A stretch of 64,000 bases of DNA from Bacillus pumilus (GCF_009937765.1 NZ_CP047089.1:2974272-3038271); one strand, 5' to 3'. Shown: positions 43,873 to 53,553, numbered from the stretch's first letter. Translations and numbers: made by a program. The notes: generated by a model from the sequence alone, not told the origin.

Positions 43873-43997
43873 TGTGCCTCTCTCCTTTTGCCTCTAAGTG
43901 TATCATCCGTTTGATTTCCTGAGCAAGAGTCACGCCATTCTCCCAACATGTGGTATGATCGTCATAAGAAAAACCTCGGAAAGGAAGAGGCAGCTAG

Positions 43998-44930
43998 ATG
44001 AAAAAATGGATCGCTATACTTGCCTTCATATTATGTCCGCTCATTGCAATCGGCATTTTTTTCACCAATAAAATGATGTATATTCGAAAATTAACAGATG
44101 AAGAGCTCATCAAACGGGAATCAGATGAAGGGCATTATCATCATGAAGAGTTTCAACAGCTTAACAAAGAGAAAGTGTGTATTCCTTCAGCATTTGGTTA
44201 TGATCTTCATGGCTATTTTGTGCCGCACTCACATCCGCATACAACACGCACCATTGTACTTTGTCATGGCGTCACAGTCAGTTTAATCAATTCCGTTAAG
44301 TATATGAGATTATTCCAAAAGCTCGGGTGGAATGTGATGCTTTATGATCATAGAAGACATGGAATGAGCGGCGGAAAAACCACGAGTTATGGATACTACG
44401 AAAAAGAAGATTTAGCGCAGGTCGTGAAGTGGCTCAGACAAAGACTCGGGGAAAATGCTATTATCGGTATACACGGAGAATCAATGGGGGCAGTCACGAC
44501 TTTGTTATATGCTGCAAAGCCGGAAGCAAGCGCCAATTTTTACATCGCTGACTGTCCTTTTGCTTCTTTTGAGGATCAGCTTCTCTATCGATTAAAAACA
44601 GATTTTCGTCTTTCAGGGAGATGGATTCTTCCACTAAGTGATCGCGTGTTAAAATGGCGTGATGGATACAGCATTCGGCAAGTGTCACCGCTTGATGTGA
44701 TCGATCAGGTGAGAGAACCTGTACTTTTTATCCATAGCCTTCACGATGACTATATTCCATGCGAGCAGAGTCAGCAGCTATATACTCGAAAAAAAGGTGA
44801 AAAACAACTATTTATAGCGCCGCACGGGGCTCATGCGATGTCTTTTAGCGAAAATAAAGAAGCTTATGAACAAGAAGTTCAAGCATTCCTACAACCATTT
44901 GATTTGAATGAAGATAAAAGAGGAGAATGA
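43998..44930 (+). CDS. yqkD: Alpha/beta hydrolase, membrane-anchored (YqkD)
   Basis: A 310-residue protein with an N-terminal membrane anchor (about 1-22) and an alpha/beta-hydrolase domain: nucleophile elbow IHGESMGAVT, oxyanion segment LCHGVTVS, catalytic Asp in HSLHDDYIPC and His in GAHAMSF. It belongs to the YqkD/BAAT-like esterases of unknown substrate. Confidence 0.88.
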   Translation: MKKWIAILAFILCPLIAIGIFFTNKMMYIRKLTDEELIKRESDEGHYHHEEFQQLNKEKVCIPSAFGYDLHGYFVPHSHPHTTRTIVLCHGVTVSLINSVKYMRLFQKLGWNVMLYDHRRHGMSGGKTTSYGYYEKEDLAQVVKWLRQRLGENAIIGIHGESMGAVTTLLYAAKPEASANFYIADCPFASFEDQLLYRLKTDFRLSGRWILPLSDRVLKWRDGYSIRQVSPLDVIDQVREPVLFIHSLHDDYIPCEQSQQLYTRKKGEKQLFIAPHGAHAMSFSENKEAYEQEVQAFLQPFDLNEDKRGE

Positions 44931-44954
44931 ACAGCGGTTCGTCTCCTCTTTTTT
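44919..44954. terminator. Terminator between convergent yqkD and rap-phr
   Basis: AGAGGAG / CTCCTCT with a 17-base loop and T-run on the plus side; less strong for the minus strand. Confidence 0.55.
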
Positions 44955-44956
44955 AG

Positions 44957-46219
44957 TTAACTTATACGATAGTCACCACTGTTGTATGGTGTCTGCCCGC
45001 CAGTTCCATATGGCTCTCTTCCGATTGTTGCTGACTCATGACCGATAATCCTGCAGTTGCTGCCAATAAAAGAACTATCAAACTCGTTTTCATATAAATG
45101 ACCCCCATTTTGAATTTTTGATATGGCTTGAATCTTCCTTTCATAAAACCGTGTCGATGCTTCATACAGTCCAAGCTCATTGTAATAATGAGCCGCATCA
45201 AGTGCCAATTCCTCAATGTCTGGGTATAAGCGCTTGTCCTCGAGCAGGTCTAACGTATCGTCTATGATCGCTATTTCTGCATCAACGTATAAGGCTTTTA
45301 AGAACTGAAATTTGCAAATGTAAATTTCATCTTCTAATTCACAGGCTTTCATAATACCTTTTTGATAGAGGGTTAATGACTCTTCTATTTGTTTTTGTTT
45401 AAACAGGATTTGGGTGAGCATAAATAGTGGGTCTAGAGAGCGATTAAGATGGGTTAAATTCTCCTTTTCAAACACTTCAAGAGAGTCTTTCAGATAACGG
45501 CTTGCTTCCGCAAGGTCGTTCATTTGGTAATAACAGTTACCTAAGTTGAAAAGGGCCGAACCTATGACTCGAGGGTTTCCAATTGAGCGTGCTCGATTTA
45601 GAGCATTTTTAAAGTAGGGCAATGCATGTTCATAGCATTTCAAATCATCATAGTTTGCACCGATGACAAATTCACAGTGGATGATTCTCAGCGTGTACGT
45701 TCTGTAGGCAGAGTACGTATCTAACGCTTGCAAGGCATAGTGCATCGAAAAGTGGGTTTGTTTCATGTGGTAGTATATTTCGGCTAATTTAAAGTAAAAT
45801 TCTGCTCTTTCTATATCATCTGATATGAGATTGAGCTTTTTTTCTGCTGAACGGTAATAGGCAATGGCACTTAAATAGTTTTGCTGTTCAAACTCAAACA
45901 TTCCTGTGAAAAAATGAACATAGTATTCAAGCATGTCCGTTAATTTCGTTTGCGAATGTTCGATCGTTTCTAGCAGGTTTTTAATTTCTTCATCATTTGA
46001 GGCTTTCTTTGCTGGTTCAAAATATTCAAGCATCACCTTATGGCGAAAATCCATCAGCTGGTAAAACAGCAGCAAGTTTTGATCTTGCTCCATCTCCAGA
46101 ATTTCCTGCTCGATCTCGGCCTTCAGCTTCTCTGCTTTCATGACATGAAATCCGCAAATCTGCCTATACCATTCGTTTATTTTAATTCCAACCTGAGGCG
46201 ATGACAGCTTGAGCTTCAA
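44957..46219 (-). CDS. Rap-family response regulator aspartate phosphatase with C-terminal extension
   Basis: A 420-residue TPR protein. The N-terminal three-helix bundle (INEWYRQICGFHVMKAEKL ...) and seven TPR-like repeats are those of Rap proteins, which dephosphorylate Spo0F or block ComA until bound by a Phr pentapeptide. Relatives end shortly after a KIQxGxxLYE motif (here KIQNGGHLYENEF, about residue 378), but this frame continues for about 40 further residues across the phr gene, with a composition unlike Rap. Start TTG behind GGGAGGTG. A perfect ComA box upstream puts it under ComA, like rapC and rapF. Target unknown. Confidence 0.88.
   Translation of the reverse strand: MKLKLSSPQVGIKINEWYRQICGFHVMKAEKLKAEIEQEILEMEQDQNLLLFYQLMDFRHKVMLEYFEPAKKASNDEEIKNLLETIEHSQTKLTDMLEYYVHFFTGMFEFEQQNYLSAIAYYRSAEKKLNLISDDIERAEFYFKLAEIYYHMKQTHFSMHYALQALDTYSAYRTYTLRIIHCEFVIGANYDDLKCYEHALPYFKNALNRARSIGNPRVIGSALFNLGNCYYQMNDLAEASRYLKDSLEVFEKENLTHLNRSLDPLFMLTQILFKQKQIEESLTLYQKGIMKACELEDEIYICKFQFLKALYVDAEIAIIDDTLDLLEDKRLYPDIEELALDAAHYYNELGLYEASTRFYERKIQAISKIQNGGHLYENEFDSSFIGSNCRIIGHESATIGREPYGTGGQTPYNSGDYRIS
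44962..45093 (-). CDS. Phr pre-pro-peptide partner of the Rap protein
   Basis: A 43-residue secreted precursor encoded inside the 3' end of rap in another frame: MKTSLIVLLLAATAGLSVMS signal segment, a polar region, and the C-terminus AGRHHTTVVTIV. Phr peptides mature to five or six C-terminal residues of xRxxT type; GRHHT fits, but six residues (TVVTIV) follow it, which is unusual. Start ATG at 45093; the spacing to rap is as in other rap-phr cassettes. Confidence 0.75.
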   Translation of the reverse strand: MKTSLIVLLLAATAGLSVMSQQQSEESHMELAGRHHTTVVTIV

Positions 46220-46260
46220 TTCACTTTAGCACCTCCCTTCTCATATACGATACATGTTGT

Positions 46261-46266
46261 ATTCTA
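46261..46266 (-). promoter_or_regulatory. -10 box of rap
   Basis: Minus strand TAGAAT, about 55 bases downstream of the ComA box; -35 weak, as expected for an activated promoter. Confidence 0.5.
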
Positions 46267-46315
46267 TCATATTTCCTCGAATGGAAGAAATATGAAATGT
46301 CATTTTTCGCAAAGT

Positions 46316-46331
46316 TTGCGGTATCCCGCAA
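46316..46331. promoter_or_regulatory. ComA box upstream of rap
   Basis: TTGCGG-TATC-CCGCAA is a perfect match to the ComA recognition sequence TTGCGG-N4-CCGCAA. Centre lies about 105 bases before the rap start codon. The rest of the 300-base gap (46332-46496) shows nothing else recognisable. Confidence 0.88.
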
Positions 46332-46496
46332 TAACCGCTTCCATTGCCTATTTTTCGGCATTTATATCAACGTTTTTTTCATTTCTATTTTTCTCATTTT
46401 GTCGATTTGGTTGTTATAAAACGGGTTATTTGCCTTGCAAAAGATCATTTTTCAAATTAGACATTCTCAGTTGCTTGATGAGATGATGAAGGCACG

Positions 46497-46526
46497 AAAA
46501 AAACCCTTTTGTCAAAAAGGGCTTTT
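46497..46526 (-). terminator. Terminator of yqkB-yqkC
   Basis: AAACCCTTTTG / CAAAAAGGGCTTT stem with A-tract at 46497-46503; overlaps the yqkC stop. Confidence 0.75.
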
Positions 46527-46764
46527 ATAATACATCTGTTACCTGTTCCATATTCTCTTTAATCCAATTGACAGCTAATTCGAGCGTTGGAAATTCTTCC
46601 GTTTCAAATGTGACTTCATCCTGAAGAAGCCAAACATCCTTTTTCACCGAATCCATCCCACCTATTGACCAGTGCAAAAGGGTATAGGGATGATTGTTAT
46701 TTAAAAACGACACCCATGTCTTATTTTGTGCCGTGTTTTGTATCACTTTTAGCTTTTGATCCAC
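46525..46764 (-). CDS. yqkC: YqkC-like small protein (DUF2552)
   Basis: A 79-residue cytoplasmic protein ([20 protein letters not shown] near the middle) of the same length and place as B. subtilis YqkC. Function unknown. It follows yqkB by 12 bases. Confidence 0.8.
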   Translation of the reverse strand: MDQKLKVIQNTAQNKTWVSFLNNNHPYTLLHWSIGGMDSVKKDVWLLQDEVTFETEEFPTLELAVNWIKENMEQVTDVL

Positions 46765-46776
46765 TACATTTCCACC

Positions 46777-47103
46777 TTACTTTAGAAGTATACCCATTCT
46801 CGGGCTGAGTATTTGTTGAGGGCTTTTCAGCATGAGTGTGTTGGCTTTTTCATTAAAATCAATGGTCATTTCCTCGTCAAAAAAGACCTTTTGTGCTGTG
46901 TGTATATACAGTTTAAATGGCTGATTATGCTTGAGCTGTTCCCACTCACCCGTTCTTTCACCTATGAGCCAAATCATGGGGACACCGCTTACCGCACAGC
47001 CGCATCCATCTGAATCATAGCGAAGAAGCAGTTCTTTCCTTTCATGCTCTGCTTGTCGTTTTGTAAGGAACGCTGCTGCTGGTTCTGTTATATGAATATA
47101 CAT
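46777..47103 (-). CDS. yqkB: HesB/YadR-like iron-sulfur domain protein (YqkB)
   Basis: A 108-residue protein with the HesB/IscA-type fold; the Cys-rich DSDGCGCAVSGVP is the likely cluster or metal site, though the usual C-terminal CxC is missing. ATG 47103 has AAAGGATG six bases upstream. Role unknown. Confidence 0.82.
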   Translation of the reverse strand: MYIHITEPAAAFLTKRQAEHERKELLLRYDSDGCGCAVSGVPMIWLIGERTGEWEQLKHNQPFKLYIHTAQKVFFDEEMTIDFNEKANTLMLKSPQQILSPRMGILLK

Positions 47104-47218
47104 GCCGAACATCCTTTTTTCGTTGATTGTTCCATTGTAACATACCAACCATCAATTAAACACGTTCATCCCCTTGCCAGGCTCATTGCCAAAATACCTT
47201 GTTCTATGTAATAACCCT

Positions 47219-48196
47219 TTACTTGTCCCGTCCTTTGCCTTTCAACTGCTTTGACCATTTGTATGCCTCTTGTTCAATCTCTTTAATAATCGCATCTTTT
47301 CCATTGATATAATTTTCCATATCTTCCGGATGGGCTTTTGCCAATTGGCGCTTTTTATCTGCATAAGCTTCGGCACGCTCAGGTGCTGCTTTTAAATAAT
47401 CACGAAACACCAAATGTCTTTTCACATCATTATGACCAGTTTCATAGGCGTGAACGTGATGTGATCGATTCAAACCGCCTTTTCTAAAAAAACGTCTTCC
47501 TTGAAGTCCATATTCTCCTAGTGGTTCATATCCAAGCTGACGAAACAGATGGTTACACTCATCTAAATCACTAATATGTTTCACTTCTAGCAGGATATCA
47601 ATGATCGGCTTGGCGGCCATACCTTTGATTGACGTACTGCCAATGTGGTGACCATTTACCCAGTTACTGCCCACCACCTCTTTCAGCTTGGCAAGCTCAC
47701 GGCGACATTCGTCTGGCCAGCTCGTTTGATATTCAATCACTTCTACCTTTCGAAGCATCGACCGTTCCATTTTGGTTAAGATCAGATTGTTTTCTACTTG
47801 TAAACGATCCGTCTGTTGAAACCCTAGCTTTTCATAGAGCTGAATCGCTGGGGTATTCGCTTCCGCCGTAGTGAGCTCAATTGGTAGTTGATGATTGATA
47901 ATGAATTGCATCAGCTTTGTTCCGATTCCTTGATGGACATGATGAGGGTGCACAGCCAATCGGCTGAGGACAATCCGGTCCTCATGCATTTCATATGAAG
48001 CGATTCCTAACAACTGTCCTTCTGTCTCAAACCCTATGAACTTCTCATCTGTTTTCATAATGTCTTTGACCGTTTGTTTTAAGGGTGGTAAATCTTGATA
48101 GCCAATTTGTTCTGCCTCGCGCTGATATGCGGCAAGTTGGATATGTAAAATTTGTTTTGCTTGCTCTTTGTTTTGTTGATCGAGCCGAATGATCAT
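47219..48196 (-). CDS. yqkA: Fusion of GNAT acetyltransferase and GrpB (UPF0157) domains, YqkA
   Basis: A 325-residue two-domain protein. Residues about 1-145 form a GNAT with the acetyl-CoA loop [14 protein letters not shown]; residues about 152-325 form a GrpB/UPF0157 nucleotidyltransferase-like domain with [20 protein letters not shown] and [10 protein letters not shown]. subtilis YqkA has the same layout. The ATG overlaps the stop of the preceding GNAT gene by four bases. Substrates unknown. Confidence 0.88.
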   Translation of the reverse strand: MIIRLDQQNKEQAKQILHIQLAAYQREAEQIGYQDLPPLKQTVKDIMKTDEKFIGFETEGQLLGIASYEMHEDRIVLSRLAVHPHHVHQGIGTKLMQFIINHQLPIELTTAEANTPAIQLYEKLGFQQTDRLQVENNLILTKMERSMLRKVEVIEYQTSWPDECRRELAKLKEVVGSNWVNGHHIGSTSIKGMAAKPIIDILLEVKHISDLDECNHLFRQLGYEPLGEYGLQGRRFFRKGGLNRSHHVHAYETGHNDVKRHLVFRDYLKAAPERAEAYADKKRQLAKAHPEDMENYINGKDAIIKEIEQEAYKWSKQLKGKGRDK

Positions 48197-48672
48197 ACCT
48201 TTTCCTCCAGCTTTTTCACAAATAACACACGGTCTTCATGAATGCCGTCGTAATCTGAAAAAACTGAAATGCCGTCCACTGTTTTATCTCCCTTTTCGAT
48301 TTGAAAACCGAGTTTTGTATGGTAAGCAATGGAGACTCTATTAACAGGAGCTGTGACAGCTTTAATTGTTGTTCTCCCTTCCTTTTGAGCCGCTTCATAA
48401 AACGCTTGATAGAGGATTTTGCCGATCTTTAATTTCCGGTGATCAGGATGTACCCCAACAAAGTGAATATACGCTTCATCTGAATGAGATTGCGATAAAA
48501 AACCGACTAAAAAGCCAATCAGTTCCCCTTTTTCGACGACGACAAAACTTGTTTGCTGAAAATGTTCAAAAAATAGTTTCGGCAATTTTGCGCGCAAATC
48601 CCTACCTCCCCACCAGCTTTGGATGACGGATGAGACGGCATAAAAATCTGACGGCTTCACTTGACGTATCAT
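48193..48672 (-). CDS. GNAT family N-acetyltransferase
   Basis: A 159-residue GNAT with the acetyl-CoA-binding [17 protein letters not shown] at about 84-100. ATG 48672 has GGGGCGAGG upstream. Coupled to yqkA; substrate unknown. The 270 bases upstream, up to the YfmQ-like gene, show no gene. Confidence 0.85.
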   Translation of the reverse strand: MIRQVKPSDFYAVSSVIQSWWGGRDLRAKLPKLFFEHFQQTSFVVVEKGELIGFLVGFLSQSHSDEAYIHFVGVHPDHRKLKIGKILYQAFYEAAQKEGRTTIKAVTAPVNRVSIAYHTKLGFQIEKGDKTVDGISVFSDYDGIHEDRVLFVKKLEEKV

Positions 48673-48946
48673 GATGACCTCGCCCCTTTTCATTTTGGCT
48701 TACCACTCTCTTTTTTATAAAAACCTGTTGTTTCAATAGTCTACCTGTCCGATGAATTATTTGTAAAGATTACGTGTCTATCTTTTTCCTTTCAGCTTTG
48801 TTGATTTCGTTCTTTCACCGTCATCTCCTTTTAAATCTTCACACTTATTTCAAAAAGTTCACTTTTTGTGCGAAAGTTTCATTCTTTTGGTATGTTAAGA
48901 TGGTTCATATAGGAAATGTAACAAATGTTTATTGGAGATGATGATA

Positions 48947-49396
48947 TTGGTTTGGATTGTTACTTCACTTGTTGTGTTTAGTCTTTTAAAGCTTCTTGTC
49001 ACTTCGCTGCCTTCTGGTGTTGTGGAACGCCTTTTTAGTCGTTATGCAGTGCATGCAAAAGTAACAAGTGATCAAACAACGATCATGTTTGAGGATCGTC
49101 CGCTCGATGATCAACAAGCATCTGACATTATTCAACATTTTAATGATGCGATCTTTATTGAACGCTATTATATTTATCCTGGTGATGAGGAGCGTTTTCT
49201 TCATCCGCAGGAAGGGCCTGCGCCGCTTACTATGCAAACAAAGCTTGGTAAGCATGATGTGACCCTTTATCTGTATCATTACGATGACCACGTAGATGTG
49301 GTTCGGCAATTTACTCATAAGCCTAAGAAAAAACTGACGGCCTATCGTTTGCGTTCTGAGCCGCTCCAAACATCTTACAATTTAGCACATGCTTAA
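48947..49396 (+). CDS. YfmQ-like membrane-anchored protein
   Basis: About 149 residues: an N-terminal membrane helix (about 1-22) and a soluble domain with ERYYIYPGDEERFLHP. It resembles the YfmQ family of Bacillus, of unknown function. The start is uncertain: TTG 48947 is nine bases after GGAG, ATGs at 48938 and 48941 lie very near it. Confidence 0.65.
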   Translation: MVWIVTSLVVFSLLKLLVTSLPSGVVERLFSRYAVHAKVTSDQTTIMFEDRPLDDQQASDIIQHFNDAIFIERYYIYPGDEERFLHPQEGPAPLTMQTKLGKHDVTLYLYHYDDHVDVVRQFTHKPKKKLTAYRLRSEPLQTSYNLAHA

Positions 49397-49415
49397 AATA
49401 TGTTGTATCAAATGA

Positions 49416-49444
49416 GACGAAGTGTTTTCCACTTCGTCTTTTTT
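49416..49444 (+). terminator. Terminator of the YfmQ-like gene
   Basis: GACGAAGTG / CACTTCGTC stem, five-base loop, T-run. Confidence 0.9.
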
Positions 49445-49518
49445 GTATGGTTTTACACTCTTTTCTTTGAATGATTTACCAGTATCAATTTCATCTCCTG
49501 ACGGTTACAATAAGAACA

Positions 49519-49530
49519 GAACATACGTTC
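49519..49530 (+). promoter_or_regulatory. LexA (SOS) box of the Y-family polymerase operon
   Basis: GAACATACGTTC, a perfect LexA box, 15 bases upstream of the start codon and just behind a TACAAT (49506-49511) that may be the -10. Confidence 0.9.
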
Positions 49531-49545
49531 CAAGAGGTGAAAATA

Positions 49546-50778
49546 ATGAATGAACGAGCCATTCTGCTTGTGGATATGCAATCGTTTTATGCGTCAGTCG
49601 AAAAAGTGGAGGCTCCCCACTTGAAGGATGTGCCGCTCATCGTCTCTGGAGATCCTGAGCGGCGGAGCGGGGTCGTACTTGCTGCCTGCCCGCTTGCTAA
49701 AAAACGGGGCGTACAAAATGCATCAAGATTATGGGAAGCACAGGAGAAATGCCCCGAAGCTGTCGTCGTACGCCCCCGGATGCAGCGTTATCTTGATATT
49801 TCTGTCATGATCACAGAACTGCTTGAACAATACACAGATCTTGTCGAACCATATTCAATTGATGAACAATTTCTCGATATTACAGGCAGTCTGACACTAC
49901 TCGGTTCTCCCCGTGAGATCGCTCAAAATATACAAACTACCATTATGAACCAGACCGGTATTTACGCACGTGTTGGCATCGGTCCTAATAAAGTACTCGC
50001 CAAAATGGCTTGTGACCATTTTGCTAAAAAAAACTCATCTGGCATCTATGAACTTCGCGCAGACAGTGTTTCGGCTGATTTATGGCCGCTTCCGATTGGA
50101 AAATTATTTGGCGTTGGTAAACGAATGGAGCACCATTTAAAACGAATGGGCATTAGTACCATCGGAACGCTTGCTACTTATCCGTTAGATCGGCTTAAAA
50201 AACGCTGGGGAATCAACGGAGAAATTTTGCAGCGAACAGCATTAGGGCATGATCCCTCTCCGGTCACCGTACACACACATAATGAGCAAAAAGCGGTGGG
50301 ACATCATATGACTCTCCCCCATGATTATGCGTCTTTTGAGGACATCAAAGTCGCTCTTCTTGAATTAAGCGAAGAAGTGGCAAGACGTGCACGCTTTAAG
50401 CATTATCTTGGTCAAACAGTGTCTGTTGGCGTGAGAGGCGCTGATTTTTCTCACCCGACTGGATTTCATAGACAAATCAAGCTTCATTCACCAACACAGT
50501 ACGGGACAGATATTGCAGAGGCAGCTATTCAGCTATGCCAGCAGCACTGGGATGGTCAGCCCATTCGAAGTGTCGGTATTACTCTCTCACAGCTGCAGTC
50601 TGACAGCCAGTATCAGCTAAATTTATTTGATCATCATGTTCAAAAAGACAAACTCAGCAAAGTATTTGATGCGATCCACATAAAGTATGGACCTGCTGCC
50701 TTGCTGCATGCTTCGTCACTGACAAGCGCAGGGCAAGCATATCATCGCGCCGAAAAAATTGGCGGACATTACAAATAA
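49546..50778 (+). CDS. yqjW: Y-family DNA polymerase (YqjW, UvrX/DinB-like)
   Basis: A 410-residue translesion polymerase. Catalytic segments: LLVDMQSFYASVEKV (first carboxylate), EPYSIDEQFLDITGS (Asp-Glu pair), a helix-hairpin-helix near GKLFGVGKRMEHHLK and a little-finger domain in the C-terminal third. Residue 1 is the ATG behind AGAGGTG; a longer frame would include the LexA box. Expected to be induced by DNA damage. Confidence 0.94.
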   Translation: MNERAILLVDMQSFYASVEKVEAPHLKDVPLIVSGDPERRSGVVLAACPLAKKRGVQNASRLWEAQEKCPEAVVVRPRMQRYLDISVMITELLEQYTDLVEPYSIDEQFLDITGSLTLLGSPREIAQNIQTTIMNQTGIYARVGIGPNKVLAKMACDHFAKKNSSGIYELRADSVSADLWPLPIGKLFGVGKRMEHHLKRMGISTIGTLATYPLDRLKKRWGINGEILQRTALGHDPSPVTVHTHNEQKAVGHHMTLPHDYASFEDIKVALLELSEEVARRARFKHYLGQTVSVGVRGADFSHPTGFHRQIKLHSPTQYGTDIAEAAIQLCQQHWDGQPIRSVGITLSQLQSDSQYQLNLFDHHVQKDKLSKVFDAIHIKYGPAALLHASSLTSAGQAYHRAEKIGGHYK

Positions 50779-50793
50779 CGGAGGCGAACAGCC

Positions 50794-51138
50794 ATGAATC
50801 CCAATAAATTAACACCTGGATACAACCTCATGTGGGAATCAAGCCGAATGATGCTTCCAGAGCACCGGGAGCAGCTGCTTGCTCAAAAACGAAAGAAAAA
50901 AGAATACACCCCTCCCCCGCTGAGCACCGATCAACTGGAGGAAATGAATTTTTTGATCACACAGTCGATTACCGAGGATCAAGCGATTTGCGTAACATAT
51001 GCCGCAGCAGGTAGGAAAGAGCAGTTTTGGGGCTGGGTAAAAACCATTCATTATGAAACGCAGCGCATAAAAATCGTCAATGATGAAGATGTTCTCAACC
51101 TGTCCTTGCAGCAAATCGTCGCGATCGACCTTGATTAA
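50794..51138 (+). CDS. yqjX: YolD-like protein (YqjX)
   Basis: A 114-residue YolD-family protein (LMWESSRMMLPEHREQLL near the N-terminus). YolD-like genes accompany Y-family polymerase genes in Bacillus and may act with them. It starts 15 bases after yqjW with GGAGGCGAA upstream, so it shares the LexA-controlled transcript. No obvious terminator; 51139-51280 shows no convincing gene. Confidence 0.88.
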   Translation: MNPNKLTPGYNLMWESSRMMLPEHREQLLAQKRKKKEYTPPPLSTDQLEEMNFLITQSITEDQAICVTYAAAGRKEQFWGWVKTIHYETQRIKIVNDEDVLNLSLQQIVAIDLD

Positions 51139-51327
51139 ATGTGGGCAAGTGACTACGCGAATTAGTGTGATAAAAGCACCGGCAGAAAAAAGCACGCGTC
51201 TTTCAAATACGAGCCAATCAAGCCTCTCTGCCATATGGCGGATGCCCTCTCCATCAAATTGTGTATTTAATTTGCACAATTTTTCATGTATGATTGGAAC
51301 ATCTTACAAACTCAGGGGAGAAACAGC

Positions 51328-52563
51328 ATGAAAAATAACTTACGTACGCTACATCCGCTTAGTTGGACGATCATCATCGGCACCATATTTGGCCGAATGG
51401 CGACATCCATGAGCATTCCTTTTTTGGCCGTTTATTTAACACAAGTCAAAGGCGCCTCAGCTTCTTCTGCTGGATTAATCATTGCCGTTAGCTCTCTGAT
51501 TGGGATCGTTGCAAGTTTTTACGGTGGATATATTTCTGATCGTATCGGAAGAAAAAAGGTCATGCTTCTATCAATCTTTGGCTGGACACTTGTCTTTGTT
51601 GGCTTTGCATTTGCAGATGCCATTTGGGTCTTCTTTATCATGAACGCTTTAAACGGACTGTGCCGAGCACTGTTTGAACCAACATCTAAGGCACTCTTAT
51701 CTGATGTCACTCCATCAAGTATTCGGTTGTTTGTGTTTAATTTACGATATACAGCCATTAACATAGGGGTCATCTTCGGTCCTCTACTTGGCTTATATCT
51801 CGGGTCATCGAAAACAACCTTTCCATTTCTCGTCGCTGCCTTCATTTATTTGTTATACGGATTAACGCTAGCCTGGCAATTTCAGAAGCATCCAGTTGCT
51901 GCTCCAGAAAGTACGAAACAAATTGGTGTCAAAAAAGCTCTTTCCATTATCCAAAAAGATACGGTCTTTAGCATTATCCTCATCGGCGTTACCTTATGTT
52001 CGTTTGGGTATTCGCATTTGAGCTCAACACTGCCTCAATATTTATCCGCTTCGCCTATGATTGAGGATGGTCCGAAACTGTTTGGATACCTTTTATCTTT
52101 AAATGCAGTTGTTGTCATTGTTGTACAATATCCGCTCATCATGATCGCCAAGCGCTACTCCACCATTTTGTCGCTCACCACTGGAAATGTTCTTCTGGCC
52201 GGCAGTTTGTTTGCCATTGCTTTTTCACAGAGTCTCGGCATGCTTGCTTTCATCATTGTCGTGTTTACAATAGGAGAGGTTCTGCTGTTTGCGATGATGG
52301 ACCTTTTTGTAGACAATGTGGCAAAGCCCGAAGTAAAGGGATCGTACTTTGGCGCGATGGGATTTTCTCAGCTCGGCAGCGTCATCGGACCATTTGTCGG
52401 CGGACTGTGCATTGACTATTTTGGCGCAGCCCATCCCTTCTCCATTTTTTCAGTCTTGTCGATCATCACGATCGCGGGTGTTCCGTTCCTACTCATTGGA
52501 TACTACCGCCTGAAAAAGCGATCCGCGGCTACGGTCGCTGTGAAAGTAAGTGGAGGTCATTAA
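51328..52563 (+). CDS. yqjV: MFS transporter (YqjV-like)
   Basis: A 411-residue major-facilitator protein with 12 predicted membrane segments and the signature loop GGYISDRIGRKKVMLL between segments 2 and 3. Drug or metabolite efflux is typical of this DHA1-like group. ATG 51328 follows AGGGGAG. It shares a bidirectional terminator with coaA. Confidence 0.88.
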   Translation: MKNNLRTLHPLSWTIIIGTIFGRMATSMSIPFLAVYLTQVKGASASSAGLIIAVSSLIGIVASFYGGYISDRIGRKKVMLLSIFGWTLVFVGFAFADAIWVFFIMNALNGLCRALFEPTSKALLSDVTPSSIRLFVFNLRYTAINIGVIFGPLLGLYLGSSKTTFPFLVAAFIYLLYGLTLAWQFQKHPVAAPESTKQIGVKKALSIIQKDTVFSIILIGVTLCSFGYSHLSSTLPQYLSASPMIEDGPKLFGYLLSLNAVVVIVVQYPLIMIAKRYSTILSLTTGNVLLAGSLFAIAFSQSLGMLAFIIVVFTIGEVLLFAMMDLFVDNVAKPEVKGSYFGAMGFSQLGSVIGPFVGGLCIDYFGAAHPFSIFSVLSIITIAGVPFLLIGYYRLKKRSAATVAVKVSGGH

Positions 52564-52592
52564 AAAAACCGCTCTCGTATGAGCGGTTTTTC
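52563..52592. terminator. Bidirectional terminator between yqjV and coaA
   Basis: AAAAAACCGCTC / GAGCGGTTTTT stem with a six-base loop. Confidence 0.93.
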
Positions 52593-52593
52593 T

Positions 52594-53553
52594 TTATACT
52601 CGGCGGATAGCAATCTCTTCCACCTTATGCCGATCACCTTTTTTCAAAATAAGATCAGCTCGATATTTTGTCGGTAAAATATTTTGATATAAATTAGGGC
52701 GATTGACCGTATTCCAAATGGTGCTTGCCATGTGATCTGCCTCTTCATCTGTCAAATCTTTGTATTGATGAAAGAAGGATTCAGGGTCTTGGAAAGCTGT
52801 TTCCCTCAGCAAACGGAACCGTTCTTTATACCATGATTGAATTTGCGTTTCAGCCGCATCTACATAAATCGAAAAATCAAAGAAATCTGATACAAACACA
52901 CGCGGTTCATCCTTCAGATCATCCAGCGCTGGGGATTGCAGCACATTGATGCCTTCAATAATGACAATATCAGCATCCTCCACCGTTTCATACACCCCTT
53001 CAAGCCGGTCATAGGTCAGATGCGAATAGACCGGGGCATGTACAGTCTGTTTCCCTGATTTTAATTCGTTTAAAAAAGACAACAAGGCTTTGACATCATA
53101 GCTTTCTGGGAAGCCCTTCTTTTCCATGAGCCCTCGATCCTTTAGTTCTTTTTGAGGATACAAAAAGCCATCCGTTGTCACAAGACTCACTTTTAGCCCA
53201 TCTCCAAGCCTCGATAACAGCGTTTCAATGATACGGGCCGTTGTGCTTTTCCCGACAGCCACACTTCCAGCAATCCCAATTAGAAAAGGGATTTTCGCAT
53301 GATGCGGGTAGTTTAAAAAGGCATTCACATGCTGATTTTTTTGTTTTTCTGCAAAGACATGCAATGTCAGAAAACGAATAAGTGGTATGTAAATATCTTG
53401 AACTTCTTCAAGCGATAAATAGTCATTTAATCCTTGAAGTGCTCTTGCTTCCTCTTCTGAAACAGATACCGGCATATATTCTCCAAGAGCAGACCAAGCC
53501 TCTCTTGTATGACGTGTATATAAAGTATTAAAATCTAGTCGCGCATCACTCAA
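52594..53553 (-). CDS. coaA: Type I pantothenate kinase
   Basis: A 319-residue enzyme that phosphorylates pantothenate, first step of CoA synthesis. The P-loop is GIAGSVAVGKSTTAR at about residues 93-107; FDFSIYVDA and PVYSHLTYDR are typical. I chose TTG 53553, which follows GGTGGGAAA and gives the B. subtilis length of 319. Confidence 0.93.
   Translation of the reverse strand: MSDARLDFNTLYTRHTREAWSALGEYMPVSVSEEEARALQGLNDYLSLEEVQDIYIPLIRFLTLHVFAEKQKNQHVNAFLNYPHHAKIPFLIGIAGSVAVGKSTTARIIETLLSRLGDGLKVSLVTTDGFLYPQKELKDRGLMEKKGFPESYDVKALLSFLNELKSGKQTVHAPVYSHLTYDRLEGVYETVEDADIVIIEGINVLQSPALDDLKDEPRVFVSDFFDFSIYVDAAETQIQSWYKERFRLLRETAFQDPESFFHQYKDLTDEEADHMASTIWNTVNRPNLYQNILPTKYRADLILKKGDRHKVEEIAIRRV

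Noticed and set aside
51139-51280. Possible gene remnant between yqjX and yqjV on either strand
   Set aside because: Frames exist on both strands but none has a ribosome site plus a sequence I can place; left unannotated.
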